Assembly (NCBI GenBank): GCA_016271365.2
Contig: CM057456.1
Location: 1,398,007,001-1,398,071,000, forward strand
Direction: 5' to 3'
Length of the DNA: 64,000 bases
DNA from: Neoceratodus forsteri
Lineage: Eukaryota; Chordata; Ceratodontiformes; Ceratodontidae
A program made the position numbers and the translations under genes. Shown in pieces: positions 42,786-54,799 of the stretch. The notes beneath the pieces are model-generated. The model saw nothing but the letters and a program-made list of their open reading frames with translations, was not told the origin of the DNA and made no database searches. The stretch's first letter is position 1; each line of letters opens with the position of its first letter.

Positions 42786-43262
42786 TGGTACAGTACAACG
42801 ATCACCATAATATTATGTCAGGCTGCCCCCTGCAAGCAACGGCGGATATTGCGTACTGTGGACAAAAAGTGTTGACCCAGGGGTCAAAATTTAATCTAAA
42901 ATATATGACATACAATACATGCAAACAAAAACACAAATAACAATACTTTATTTTTTTATTTAAAAGTTGCATAGATTACAGGATAAGTTCTATGAAAAGC
43001 AAGTCTCATTTACAAAACATTTACGGAACGTCCGAAGTCGATAACAATAAATATATAAACTGATATACACATGATCAATTAAAACAAGTACAGACAGACT
43101 GTTCCTGTAACATCAAGTTCCTGTGATAATAAATACATTATAAAAAGCAATTACAAGAAAATTGTTCAGAATAATACTTCTTAATTTGCGATAAAAAGTA
43201 ACCAGGATTAGCAATAGATCACAAACTACCAGGCAATTCATTCCTGTTCTTCACAGCATTAA
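42786..43262 (-). other. AT-rich, possible LINE 3' fragment
   Basis: The minus strand near 43260-43200 reads AVKNRNELPGSL, reminiscent of the last conserved LINE block (WN.LP). It is followed by AT-rich sequence ending near a TTTAAATAAAAAAATAAAG stretch at about 42945-42965. The match is too short for a firm call. Confidence 0.3.
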
Positions 43263-43274
43263 ATATGAAAAGTC

Positions 43275-43828
43275 GGGCCGGCCCGGTGGTGCAGAGGGCT
43301 GAGGCACTGGACGCCGCACCTCGAACCACGCTGGTGACCCAGGTTCGGGAATGGACTCGGGTGCCGGGAGCTGATGGGGGGAAGAAAGGATCGAACATCC
43401 AGAGGACTGCTCTCCTCTCCTGGGAAGGGATGAGGGATAGCTTTGCTCTATAAGTGGCCCCGGTGGAGACGGGGTACTATAGCGGTGCAGGAGGACCAGA
43501 AAACCGGAGAAATCAGCTTGGCTGCCAGATGACGGCCTGAGCTCTCCATGTTCCCCGGAACCTCCGGGAGCCTCCTCCACTACAGCAGCACCCCGGAGCA
43601 TGGAAAAAATCATGTGCTGGGGTTCCCTGCCACCCGGTGCCTTCCACCATGGAGGAAGGGGACCCGCCCGGTGATGGGATACGCTGGGGACAACTCGGGG
43701 TTGGCTGTAATCTGTGTGAGAGGAGGTGCTCCAGAAGAGGACTGCCAGGGGGATGGAGCGCTAGGAGACCCGAAGGAGAGGAGGACGTCGGAGTGTAGGA
43801 GGGAGGTAAAACAGATCACACAAAAAAA
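43275..43828 (+). mobile_element. second copy of the A-tailed tRNA-headed SINE
   Basis: Flanks AATATGAAAAGTC (43262-43274) and AACATGGAAAGTC (43829-43841) form a 13-bp target duplication with two mismatches. The 3' end is CACACAAAAAAAAAA. The head GGCCCGGTGGTGCAGAGGGC, TGAGGCACTGGACGCCGC and CCCAGGTTCGGGAATGG matches the copy at 4796. Similarity continues for about 200 bases (TCCTGGGAAGGGATGAGGGA here, TCCTGGAGGAGGGCATCAGG there). The following 300 bases are GC-rich and differ from the other copy. Confidence 0.75.
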
Positions 43829-44134
43829 AACATGGAAAGTCGCAAATTGAATTCAGAAAAATATCTAGTTGACTTGAGAAATATAATTTGTCAAAATTTT
43901 TACCTAGCACCTTCATTGAATAAGGCAGTCAACATCTTCAATTCGACTCTCACAAACCTCATAGACAAACACGCCCCATTCATAAAATGTAGAGTTAAAA
44001 AATTCACTTACCCATGGTTCACTGCAGAGCTAAAGAAAGCCTTAAATCATAGGGATAAACTCTGGGCCATAGCCAGGTGGACAAAATTTGTATGTGGCAA
44101 ATCAATCTATGGCTGGAGAGCAGCACGGGCTTAA
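43829..44134 (+). pseudogene. LINE ORF2 fragment between endonuclease and reverse transcriptase
   Basis: An open stretch of 100 codons contains SLNKAVNIFNSTLTNLIDKH, APFIKCRVKKFTYPWFTAEL and KKALNHRDKLWAIAR. The LIDKHAP...PWFT.EL...RDKLW pattern is the linker just after the endonuclease in L2/Rex-like LINEs. The A-tailed SINE is inserted at its 5' side and the reverse transcriptase that should follow is missing. Confidence 0.6.
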
Positions 44135-44389
44135 AGATACCTGCTCCACCCCCTTGGAGGATGGACTCTGCTGCTGGCTCATCCCCAAGCCCCCATGCCT
44201 GCTGAGTAGGTGAATTTCATTCAATTTCACTCACAGAAGTTGTGATAGTAGCAGTGCACAGTTCATGCAGCAGATAGCTCTTGTTTGGGGCTTCAGTTGA
44301 TGTCACTCTCCGCTCTGACTGCAGACGCCCTCCGTGGACAGGTAGTGTATTTTTAGAATGATTATAAACATTAACCAAGAGCAGAGGAG
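44135..44389. other. unassigned spacer
   Basis: Short stretch between two LINE fragments. No supported feature. Confidence 0.4.
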
Positions 44390-44645
44390 GCATTATCAAT
44401 ACAGACTCTTACCATCAAGCAGTTATATGAGCTAAACAACAGTACAGGCTCCTGTAATAACTCATCGACCCTCACATAAAATAAGCCCACCATTTAATCT
44501 GCCCAATTTTGTATCCCTTCTAGCAGGTACATTGAATTTGTGAAATTCATTCATTGGTATACTTGCACTATTTGAATGCCAGCACTCTTGCAAAGCAATA
44601 ATATCATAGTTTAAAAGGAAATCCTCATATTTAAAGTCTGGTTAA
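44390..44645 (-). pseudogene. LINE endonuclease N-terminal fragment
   Basis: On the minus strand from about 44620 the frame reads NYDIIALQECWHSNSASIP, then MNEFHKFNVPARRDTKLGRL and NGGLIL, the start of an apurinic-type LINE endonuclease. The catalytic Glu of LQE is present and the GRLNGGL turn is typical. Stops follow at once. It is a fragment of a LINE different from the CR1 copies, whose endonucleases begin differently. Confidence 0.55.
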
Positions 44646-44712
44646 AATTACCTTGATGAACATTTAAACTAGCTGAGGGAGGAGGTGGTATTACCAAGGA
44701 AGGCATAAACTT

Positions 44713-44739
44713 GCCCCCCCCCCCCACACACACACACAA
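44713..44739. repeat. C-run and (CA)n microsatellite
   Basis: A run of C followed by CACACACACACACA. Confidence 0.95.
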
Positions 44740-44833
44740 ATTGAAGCAGCAGGAAGAGGAGGACCAGGAGGGAGGAAACTCCCTCAGGGTACAAGTTGAA
44801 GTAGGCAGGCATGAGGCCATAGTGTCACAAGAC

Positions 44834-44893
44834 ATTATGCTGCATGCATATATCACACTGCCAAAACAGCGCAATATATGCCATGCAGCATAA
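44834..44893. repeat. inverted repeat of about 20 bp
   Basis: TTATGCTGCATGCATATAT (44836) pairs with ATATATGCCATGCAGCATAA (44873) with one bulged base; the loop is about 17 bases. It resembles in style the palindrome at 40178. Confidence 0.7.
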
Positions 44894-45329
44894 GACTTTT
44901 TTTTCAAACCCGGTCCCAAACTCATTGCTTCATTTCCTTGCTGCCAGTGGGTCACTGCATTGAGCCATGGCAGCTGCTCTATGGAACCCCATCCCAGCAG
45001 AGGTCTTAACCTTTGCCTGGAGCAGTGAGAGACTGCATTACCGTGCACAGACCCATTTGCGGTATTGCACCCTCTCGCTCAGTTGTACTGCACTGTTGCA
45101 GTTATGGGGTTTTGTCGTACGCTATTAAGCATACAACATTTTGACCCAGTAGGAAGTAGGCACAGGCATAGTAGGAGCCAAAGGGGACAAAGAACATAAG
45201 AGGTAGAATTAGAGATGTTGAGGTGGCAAGGCACAGAGAGGGTGGGTGGTGAGGGAAATCTTGAGAGGTAGGAAAAGGGGTAATGGGGTTGCAGGCAAGT
45301 TGAGAGCAAGTTTTGGAGAAGGAGTCTAG

Positions 45330-47655
45330 GAAATAAAACTCTGGATCTGGAGGCCATCATGACAGAGGCAAACCTGGATTTTGTGGCCATAACTATGCCA
45401 TGGTGTACCAAAAACCATGACTGGGCCATACTCATACCCATACCAGGCTACTCTCAGTTCAGAAGGGATAGGGAGGGGAGGAAGGGTGGAGGGTTGTGCT
45501 ATATGTGAGTGAGGGTATCAGAATGATGGAAGTGCAAGAGAACCTGAGGTAAGGGATGGGTTGGAGGTGGTGTGGGTCACCCTGAAGACAAGAGCAGAAA
45601 CCACTATTCACACTAGGGTGATATACAGACCTCCAACAGAGGGGTAATAATTGGATAAGGCACTAAGGGAAGCCATAAGCATGATGGCAAAAAGAGGGGG
45701 TGCTGCTGGTTGGAGGCTTCAGCCTGCCAGATGCAGACTGAAGCCTTCCAACGACAGCCTCAGCTAGAAGGAGGGCCGTCCTAGACTCCCTGCAGGGGGT
45801 GTTTCTCAGGAACAGGTCAAAATGCCCACTCAAGATAAGGGAATACTGGACCTGATGCTCATGAACAGGGTCATTGCTGCAGACTTTAAGGTCAAGGTGG
45901 GGTGTCACCTGTGCACCAGTGATCACCATACAGTGTGGTTTAACATAAAGACAGCAGCAGAGACATACCACTCAAGGATGAGGGTCCTGGACTTTTAGAG
46001 GGCAGATTTTTAAAAAGATGAGTGAATGCCTCAGAGACAACCTAGCATGGAGAATTGATAGGGTGGGTTGAGGAACAGTGGGGTAAATGAAGGGAAGGTT
46101 CAGTGAAGACAAAAAACCTCTGTGCAAAGGAAGTGACCAAAAATAGAAAGAAAAAGAGACCACTATGATTCTCAAGGGAAGTGGCTGCAAAGGTAAAGAC
46201 TAAAGGGGTGCATTCGGGAGGTAAGAGATGCAGAGGGAAGAGAATAGGGAGGTGTACCAGGTAGAGCAGAGCAAAGCAGGGAAAGCACTGAGGGTGCAAT
46301 CAGAGGAAAAGATAGCCAAGGGGGTAGTTAACTGGGACAAGACTTTCTTCAGATACATAAGTGAAAAGGAGAAGGCAAGGGGAAGTATTGTGAAAATAAG
46401 AAGAGCAGTGGGAGGTTGCACAGAAGAGGATCAGAAAAAAGCAGATATCTTGTACAGGTACCTCTGCACAGTCTTCACAGTGGAGGGAGAGGAGGATGGA
46501 CCACATAGAAGCAACAGGAACATTGTGGGGAGGGAGGAAGACACAAGACTATTTAGAGAGGAAAGGATCCAGAGAGGACTTGCAAATCTGAAAGTGGACA
46601 AGGATGCGTGGCCAGATGGGATACATCCAAGGGTGCTGAAGGAGCTCAGGAAGGTATTGGCTACACACCTCTGACAGCCCTATTCAACAACTCACTGGAA
46701 ACAGGAGTGGTTCCAGAGGTCTGAAGGATGGTAGATGTAGTCCTGTTCCATAAGAGGGGAAGCAGGGAGGAGTTTGGCACCTATAGGCCAGTGAGTCTAA
46801 CATTAGTAGTGGGGAAGTTAAGTTAATGAAAACACTATTAAAAGAAAGGCTAGTGAAGGATCTTGAATCCAGTGGGTTACAAGACCCAAGGCAGCATGAA
46901 TTCATGGGGTGGGGGGTGGGAGTCATGTCAGACAAACCTGATAGATTTCTTTAACTGGATGACCAGGGAAATTGATTAGGGTGGAGAACTGGGAGCTGCC
47001 TACTTGGACTTCATCAAGGCCTTTGAGACCGCATCATATAGGAGGCTTATAAAGTAACTGGATGGTTTATGTGTGGGACCAAAGGTTGCAAATTGGTTAA
47101 GGAACTAGTTGACACACAGGCAACAGAGGGTGGTAGTAAATGGCACTTATTTTAATGAGGGGAGAGTGACCAGCAGGGTGCCTCAGGGCTCAGTGCTAGG
47201 ACTAGTCCTCTTCAATGTCTTCTTAAGCAAGACTGCAGAATAGCTGGAAGGGATGCCTCTTTGTAGATGACACCAAATTCTGCAGTGGGGTAGATACTCT
47301 GGATGGGGTGGAGAGAATGTGTAGAGACTTGAGAAAAGTTGAAGAGCAGCTGAGAGCATGACTCCTGGATTTCAATGCAAAAAAATGCAAAATCATACAT
47401 CTAGGGCACAGAAACCCAGGAATGGTATATAAAATGGGGGATTGACAACCACAAAGCAGGAAGGAGGTTTTGGAGTTATCATATCTGATTACCTCAAGGT
47501 AGGGATGGGGGGCAGTGTGGCAAGGTAGGTGGCAGGGCCAGTGGGACGCTGGGATGCATCGAGAGGGGAATCAGTAGCAGAAGGAGAAAGGTGATCTTGC
47601 CACTGTATCGGTCACTCGTGATACCCCACCTGGAGTACTATGTCCAGTTCTAGAG
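45330..47655 (+). pseudogene. CR1 ORF2, heavily decayed
   Basis: The endonuclease has LDLEAIMTEANLDFVAI, PGYSQFRRDREGRKGGGL, the GDFN motif degraded to GGFSLPDADW, and an intact CTSDHHTVWFN (about 45925). The reverse transcriptase has LANLKVDKDAWPDGIHPRVL and KELRKV (46574-46660), PQGSVLGLVLFNVF (about 47180) and LFVDDTKFCSG, where FADD has become FVDD. Frame changes or stops occur roughly every 150-250 bases. No function is possible. Confidence 0.75.
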
Positions 47656-47659
47656 ACCA

Positions 47660-48429
47660 TGGGCCTGATTTTCAAAGCCTCAGGAATGACACAAGGTGCT
47701 TGTATCAAAGAGATTTGACACAAGGGGCTCACTGCGTCACACATTACATCATTCCCAATTTGATATTGCACCAATAGGGGGTCTTGCGCTATCTCTGCGC
47801 CAGATGTCCAGCCTCAGCATGGAAGATGGGGCATGCACTAATGAACAGTTGTAGAATCCCTGTAATTGGGATTCTCAAATGCTGACCATCCCCCAGAAGT
47901 TAGACCACCCCAGGACTGGTCCAAAGACCATTGTGCCAAACCCTGAAGCAATGTGAGGCATGCTTGCAGGACACTAGGACCCCACCAGGCATGGTGCCAC
48001 ACATGGCCACAGACAGAAGTGGTACCCCTGCACTGCACAGAACTGACACAGAGCCAACAGTCCCCCATATCCCACTGGCCTGGTTCCCATTCAGCAGGAC
48101 TCCATCTGGTCTGATAGCTTCCACATTAATTCTGTGACAGATACTACAGTTAGCATAGCTGTGAGCTTACTGGTCCACTGTTGCTGCTGGTTATGTGCGG
48201 TTCTGCTGATCTGTCCATGCTGCATGACCATACTGCTGTTTGCGGAAATCCCCTCTGATGTGCCATGTGTTTGATGCATGGGTGCAGTTGTGGCAAATGT
48301 GGGACTTTTGGCACGGGGACCCCTCCTGTTCCAATATCAGGTGCAGGGTCCTTGGTGCACCCGGCTTCGACACAAGCTGCAACAAGCAGCAGCTTGTGAT
48401 GATCTACCAGGCTGTTTGAAAATTAAACC
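47660..48429. mobile_element. 770-bp Harbinger-like MITE in CR1
   Basis: The ends are TGGGCCTGATTTTCAAAGCC and, on the other strand, GGTTTAATTTTCAAACAGCC. The flanks carry CCA on both sides (47657-47659 and 48430-48432), a 3-bp duplication. Short GGGC..ATTTTCAAA ends and 3-bp duplications are typical of PIF/Harbinger. No transposase is present. The insertion site is confirmed by other CR1 copies, where the two flanks are continuous. Confidence 0.75.
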
Positions 48430-48885
48430 CCACATTTCAATAAGGACATAGACAGGGTAGAAGCTGTCTGGAGGAGGGCAGCTAAAATGGTGCAGGGGTA
48501 ACATTAAAAGCCCTATGAGGAGAGACTGAAAGATCTCAATAAGTATACCTTGGAAGAGAGAAGAGAGAAGAGAGAGGAGGACAAGGCAGAGACCTATAAG
48601 TACCTCGGGAGGTGTAAACAAGGTACAAGAGAGGAGTATTTTTTAGAGGAGAAGGTGCACCTGGACAAGGATTGTGAGGAAGTATTTCATCACTGAAAGA
48701 GTGGAGGATGCCTGGAACAGTCTACCAGCGAGGTGGTGGGAGAGAAAACAGTGGAGGGCTTCAAACATGCATGGGATAGGCACAAAGGAATCTTAGTAGA
48801 AAAGCAGGGAAGGGGTAGCCCGAGATCAGGTAGAGTCTACAGTGAAAGTATAGGCAGGGATGCCAACAAATTCTATGTTTCTATG

Positions 48886-49302
48886 AGATAGGGGATATGA
48901 TAGAGACCGTCAAGTTCATGAAGAGTATAAACAAGGTAAGCTCTGAGAAGCAGCTTAGTAGGAGTACAGACTCAAGTACCAGAGGTCAGGAGTGGAAACT
49001 GTCGGGGGAAGGCTTAAGAGTGATGTAAGGAAGTTCAGTTTTACAGAAAAGGTGGTGGAGCCATGGAGCAGTCTGCTAGCAGATGTGATGGGTGCCAAGA
49101 CCATAAAGGGTTTAAAGCATGGTTCAGACAGAGTAAAGGCTTCGGTGATTGCTTGGGTCAGCAAGAGTAGGAAGGCAAGTAGGGAGAGGTGGACTGGGAG
49201 AGATAGAACCCTGTACGGACAGTTGGTTTGGGGGTGGATAGGGATAGGCAGACTAGATGGCCCATTGGTCTTTTTCTGTCATCATTGTCTATGTTTCTGT
49301 TT
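48886..49302 (+). mobile_element. second CR1 3' end, directly adjoining the first
   Basis: After the first CR1 terminus another plus-strand 3' section begins with ATAGAGACCGTCAAGTTCAT. It includes GTGATGTAAGGAAGTTCAGTT, GGTGGTGGAGCCATGGAGCA, and ends with GGCAGACTAGATGGCCCATT, then ATGTTTCTGTTTG at about 49288-49302. It is a separate insertion that landed in or next to the tail of the first element. Confidence 0.75.
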
Positions 49303-49976
49303 GTCTGTATTATATTTTCCCATTATTGCATATATTTTAAAATTAAAAATAGGGCAATTTTAGTACTGTATGCTTAATACACATTATTTGGCCAAATATG
49401 CAATCATTATTATTCTTCTGCATGACTGCCTTAGAGCTTAGGTTAGGATTTCTTTAGTTTTAAGGCAATGACTGTTAACCAACCTTACTTTCTTATAAAT
49501 GTAGTTTTTTTTATATCAGTTTCCCCTTTTCTTGGAGTTAAACAAAGGAAATTTATAAAATCTATATTGCCTTACATCATGTAAACTACGGCCTAATATT
49601 AGTTACTGTACTGTGACGGCAGCATTCCTAACATCACTGGAACCAATCGTTGCTATGAGTTCATTCATTTCTGAACCATTGATGTTGCAATTAGTGAATA
49701 AACTTTGCAAGTGTACATAAGATTGATCGCTAGTGGTAGGTGCATGCAAAAATGGCTTGCACTGTGCTTTGTTAGCTCTTGTTACTGAGGAAGGATTACA
49801 TTTTGAAATATATCTGAGAAGTCACAGGCAGGAGCTCTTTTTTGAAAGTGGACTTGTGTCCACACAGATAGGCAAGCTATTAGATTGTCTAACAGTGTCC
49901 ATGGGTTGGATGCGACATGTCCTGCAGTTGTGGCAAAAAACAAACAAACAAAAAAATACACAAACCAAGAGCTGCA
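49303..49976. other. no recognisable feature
   Basis: AT-rich sequence without gene or terminal repeats. Confidence 0.5.
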
Positions 49977-50165
49977 TCTCACCAGTAAACATTACTGTTC
50001 TCATGTTGCCATTTGTTTCAGTCACTAATTACCCCATCTCACCTGTAAATACTACTGTTCTCTTATTGTCTTTTGTACTTTAATACCCCTGTAAATATAA
50101 TGTCAATAATATGTACCTGTTAATTGTTTGTGCTTTTATACCACTGTAAATATGATGTATATATA
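49977..50165. repeat. degenerate tandem repeat, unit about 55 bp
   Basis: Four imperfect units share ATCTCACCWGTAAAYAYTACTG or CCCTGTAAATATAATG at their start and a TTTGTGCTTTTATACC-like end. Divergence between units is high. Confidence 0.6.
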
Positions 50166-50754
50166 CTATGTATTCCATTGGACTTTGTGATTTTTTTATC
50201 TGCTGTTTTCCAACACTGGACATCTGTGAAAACAGGCATTTTTGCTGACAGGCACACCCTCCAGTATACAGATACAGTACAATTGATTGCTCGATTGATT
50301 TAGAAAGATTGTTCTCTTGAGACCTGGTCTGAGATCAGTTTCATTGCTTATCAGCTGAATTTTGTTGGCTGTCATCCAGGAGATCTGCGTTAGAATCCAG
50401 ATTCCCATATATATCTATTTACCTCAAGCTTCACAGGAGTCATAGTCTGCCACAGATCATTTGAAAATCGCTGCTTGTGGCTCGGATGCAAGAGACTTGA
50501 TGCAGATGTTGGTGGGTCTCACTCCTGTGCCTGCATCAGAGGCATTAAAAATCCATCCCCTAGACTTCAAGCCCCAAGATAATTCCTCACTTTTATTTGG
50601 CTGTATCCTTTTCTGTAGCTTTCATAAACTATTGATCCAGTCTTAGTATACGATACAAAGGGTAGAAGCCCCTATGTAATTGTAATGAGTGAACAGCATT
50701 TTTCTGTTGCAGGGCTTGATAACCATTTTTGTTAATTTTTATTTTGCACCTTTT
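50166..50754. other. no recognisable feature
   Basis: Unique-looking sequence; no supported gene. Confidence 0.5.
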
Positions 50755-50875
50755 TTTCCCAGTGTAGCCCAGTTGAGGTGCATTAACTCATTTACAGTGA
50801 GGTCCCTGTGATCTCCTGGTTCCCAGACCAGCACTATATAACTACTAGACCACACTGCCTCCTAAACCATAGTTA
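50755..50875 (-). mobile_element. tRNA-derived SINE fragment
   Basis: On the minus strand: GGAGGCAGTGTGGTCTAGTA, GTTATATAGTGCTGGTCTGG, GAACCAGGAGATCACAGGG. This is a common tRNA-like SINE head with a recognisable box A (TGTGGTCTAGT) and a decayed box B. Confidence 0.65.
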
Positions 50876-52177
50876 ACAAACCAGATGTTTGACTTCACAT
50901 GTTCACTGTTTTTGTGATATACTGTAGGTGTTTAAAAAATGTACATTTGTAGAGAAGTGGACAGTGTAACCCCACCATCAAACAAACACGGAAAAAAGAA
51001 GGTATAGCTGAAGCAATGAGGTCCCAAAATGCACCCTTTCTTTCTCTTTTCAATAATTTATTTTCCCTTTCCTTCTCTAGATTATTTTCTTTGTTCCCCC
51101 TCTGTCTCTTCTCCAGTTCTTTGATTTTCCAGACAGTATAAATTATATGAATCTTAGAAAGTTGCCTTTTATTAATGGCACAATTTGTGATACTGTGTAT
51201 TGATAAAATGTTGCATTGTTGATGTTTTTCTTTCATAAATAAAATATATTGAGTATCAGATATATAAAGATACATTTTAGCTTTAAGAGTTATTTGAAAA
51301 ATATACTTTTCTGAGACTGTTCACTATATAACTTGAAAAGTACTTTAATTGCTTAGTTACGCCAAATTGTCTCATTCACCTGCTTAGTTAGTTACTTATT
51401 ATAACATACTTATCTCTATCATTTAAATAACCTGCATACACAACATGAATCTCCCTAGCACTCTCCTGAGAACTTACCATAATAGGCTAACTGTAATTCA
51501 ACTTCTCTCTCAGATTCAGATAGCGATCTGAATATTCCCTTGTTGGGGGCCCTGAGACTCATTCACACAGCCTCTCCCCAATCCAATTACTAGTCTAAGC
51601 AGTACCTCCAAACTTCACCCCATCAAAATCCCTAGCCCTATGCTTGTTTGAAATGCCCCTGATGTCTTTGGGGATACGTCCCTGTATGCCACTTACCTGT
51701 TTGGCTGTCTGTTGGGCCCCTGTGTTTATTTTTCTAAAAATAAAACTGTGCCCCTTTATCCTTGGGGGCACGCCTATGTGTTCCTAATCATGCAGTCCAT
51801 TGAATTCCTAAAGGTTTTTTTTGTGACTTGATACTCTTAGGTAAACCTCTTACACGGTAATTTCCCTGTCTCAGACTCACTCCAGTTTCACCCGCTGACT
51901 AAACTGATTGTCCACTCACCTCCTACATAAACTGAATGAACCAATTCCCCCTACTCCACATTTTACTGCTACAATTAGAAAGCAGAGTGTACTGTATCTA
52001 AATGTCTTTTATATTTTTTGAGGGGTCTCTAAAATCTGCTCTGAGGGTACATGCTGGTTTGCAGGAACTATGGTATGTCCATTTCCATTGTTCTCCCCAG
52101 GGTCTCACAACTGATGGGTTATAAGTTATGTTAGTTCTAAGTGAGATCATTAGAGTTGCAGCTAGATAGTTTTGGCT
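50876..52177. other. no recognisable gene or element
   Basis: AT-rich sequence. The 126-codon minus-strand frame at 50895-51275 is Lys/Glu/Ile-rich and has no known domain. Confidence 0.5.
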
Positions 52178-52370
52178 GCCCAACTGGAAAACCAGTTTAG
52201 ACAATTATTCAAGACTGTGTGTGGTGTTGCTGCATGGAATTGCTGCAACTGTGTATTTATAGTCACTTCATTACTAGTCTCTCATCTCTTGTAAATAGCT
52301 TTGGGATACAAAATGTATCAAGTGTGCTGTACAAATTCAGATTACCTTCTTCTTCTTCTTCTCTTCTAGA
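52178..52370 (+). mobile_element. V-type SINE 3' fragment
   Basis: TTCAAGACTGTGTGTGGTGT, the stretch before CTCATCTCTTGTAAATAGCT and TTGGGATACA, and a terminal CTT repeat match the last 190 bases of the copy at 41305 in order. The head and core are missing. Confidence 0.75.
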
Positions 52371-53771
52371 TAGGAGATGCAGACACTTTCTCTGAAAGAG
52401 TCAGGGTAAACAAAAGACTACCTTTTTTTGTTAATCTGTTTGTGCTCCAGGTATTGGTTTTGTCCATTCCTAAGTTGCCCCCCACCCCAACTCTGTCATC
52501 TGGCTTCCTAAAGTTTTATTTTGACTGTCTTCCCCATGGCTTGCCCTCCTCCCGCCATGGTGGAGGCAGCGGGGCTCCCCCAGCACCCCACCATGGAACA
52601 GATAGAAATCTTCAGGAGGGCCTCATAGCTGGTGCAGGGCCTGCTGGTGCCAACTCTTCATCATACAAGACTGGGGATTTACATAGGCTTTTGGTCCCCC
52701 TGGGTCACCGATGTGCCATGTGCGCAAGCTCACACATCACGTGCAGAAGGCATCACAGCTGGTGTCTCTCCTATTCTGAAGCCACTCCAGCTGCACTGCC
52801 TCTTGTCACCCATATGGTAGTATAGCAGTGGAGTTTACTGCTTTCCCTCTCAGAAGGAAGAGTGGGTCCACCAGGGTGCTTGATCCTTCTCCCCCGGCCA
52901 TCCCTAATGACCTAGGCTTGTTCCCACACTCAGGTAACTGACATTGGAAGTGGTAGCACTAGCACTACTGATTCCCCAATAAGCCAGACAAAGAAAAGAC
53001 TACCTGCTGTGACTAGAACTAGACCTTTCTGAAGGGAACAGTTAAAGCACTGGACCTCAGCCAAACTATCATCATCCACATTAGAATGCTAAGAACTGTT
53101 TTAGAAAAAACAGCCTCAGTCAGAGAGCTCCCCAGGGAAAGGTCATGTAGCTTCTCAGATAAATAAGTGGGTATTACCCAAAATATAGTTGGCTGAGACA
53201 AAACCTATTGCATCCTGGGAGCTCTGGCACATGTTGTTTTAAATAGTGGGCAATGGGAATTCAGATTTTTTTTAATTTTCCGTTGCATGGAGACAAGTCT
53301 GGGATGGCTATGTCCAATAGAAGAGTAAAGGCAAAATCTTCACTACTGTGTTACCAGAAAAGAACTCATTGCTGTATGTCAAGACTTCTAAGGGCTTAGG
53401 GTAAAACTCTGAATTTAAGTCAGTTTAGTTAGTTATAATTATCTTCAGATTTCAGATCCATGACAGAAAGATCTTAAAAATACTGACAGAATATCTGTAA
53501 TATCAAGGGATATACCTGGACTTTTAAAAAAGGCAAATGATGGTGACTAGGTTCAATATATTATTAGGTTTGACTTTGTTCTTCTACAGGAGATCTGGAT
53601 TAGGAAAGGGAATGAATCTTAATTAGATAAGTACGTGGGTAACGTGAAATACCTTATATATTAATGGGACTTTTGAATGTTATGTATTCCACTGTCACTT
53701 GGGAGGAATTAGGGTTTTTCTGAACTTTTCAAGTACTCTACTTGGATTAGATTGTATGCCTGTTATTGTTT
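52371..53771. other. no recognisable gene or element
   Basis: A frame of 127 codons at 52442-52825 passes through a GC-richer patch. It is Pro/Ser/Leu-rich without a known domain and I do not call it a gene. Confidence 0.5.
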
Positions 53772-54799
53772 ATAGAAACATAGAAGTTGACGGCAGATAA
53801 GGACCGCAAGGCCCATCCAGTCTGCCCATTTTTTTCTACCTTATGAATGTGCCATAGGCCTTTACTCTGTCAATAGACTATCTATTCATACTCATCTGCA
53901 TTGCTCCCTTATGCTTATCCCATGCCTGTTTGAAGCCCTGTACTGTATTCATATCCACCACTTCCTGAGGTAGGCCATTCCATGCATCCACCACCCTTTC
54001 TGTGAAAAAGAACTTCCTCACATTACCCCTTAATTGGCCTCCCTCTAATCTCATGATGTGTCCTCTTGTCCTGCTATTTTTCTTATATTGAAACATGTTA
54101 GACTCTTTCACCTTGTTAATGCCCTTAAAGGAGAATTGTCATCAACAGGGTTCCTTAATGTCTGAAAGTCCATAAAAAGCTAATTTGAGTGAGCCATTGT
54201 ATTTATGTGTGAGTCTTTGCAATCCAGAGTTATCCATATGTAGATCAGCCTGTAATTAAGGGCTGGGGGCAGCCATATGTTTCAGGCTCCTGACAGGAAA
54301 TGATGTTGCAGAGGAACTAGGCCCTCCATTTACTGTAGGTTAAACAGGAAATCATCTGTTTTAGTAAGTGTGTTTTAAGGTGTTATTACAACACTTTCAA
54401 CATTTATAATAATTGTTTTGTATGTGCATTGGAATTGGTGAGTTATCACCTTTACATTTCAAAGTGTTAGTAAAAATCATCCATCTTTAGGATTGCTTTA
54501 ACGTCTAGGCTATAGTGCCAGCTGATCATCAAAAACTAAGCATCTCAAGGCTGGCTCTGTGGTGTCAACAGGTATTGGGGCCCCATGTCATGATTTCTAA
54601 ACCCTGACCGTGTTCATGTCAGTACAGATTTCTGGGGCTGCCACAGCACTGACTTCTGTTTTATTCCATTCCCTCTTTTACAGCCTTTTCTCTTACAATT
54701 TCAGGTGTGAATTTACGTCTACAAGACGTAAATTGGCTAAGTACCTACTGGCCTGGCATCATGAGGCCAGCCTTGAAATGTATAGTTTTTGATTTACAG

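Larger units (their letters stand above)
45120..48890 (+). mobile_element. old CR1 LINE split by a Harbinger-like MITE
   Basis: This CR1 reads on the plus strand, unlike most in this window. The endonuclease begins near 45330, the reverse transcriptase near 46560, and the C-terminus and 3' end run to CTATGTTTCTATGAGA at 48872-48887. Removing the MITE at 47660-48429 restores the junction GAGACCA/CATTTCAATAAGGACA. The sequence is much more decayed than the copies at 16311 or 53772. Upstream, 44741-44840 has a charged EEEDQEGGNSLR stretch that may be a shred of ORF1; 44840-45120 is unassigned. Confidence 0.8.

Noticed and set aside
46228..46674. 148-codon plus-strand frame taken as a gene
   Set aside because: It is the linker and start of the reverse transcriptase of the decayed CR1 at 45120-48890.
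52442..52825. 127-codon frame in a GC-rich patch
   Set aside because: Pro/Ser/Leu-rich with no family motif; no splice or promoter evidence.
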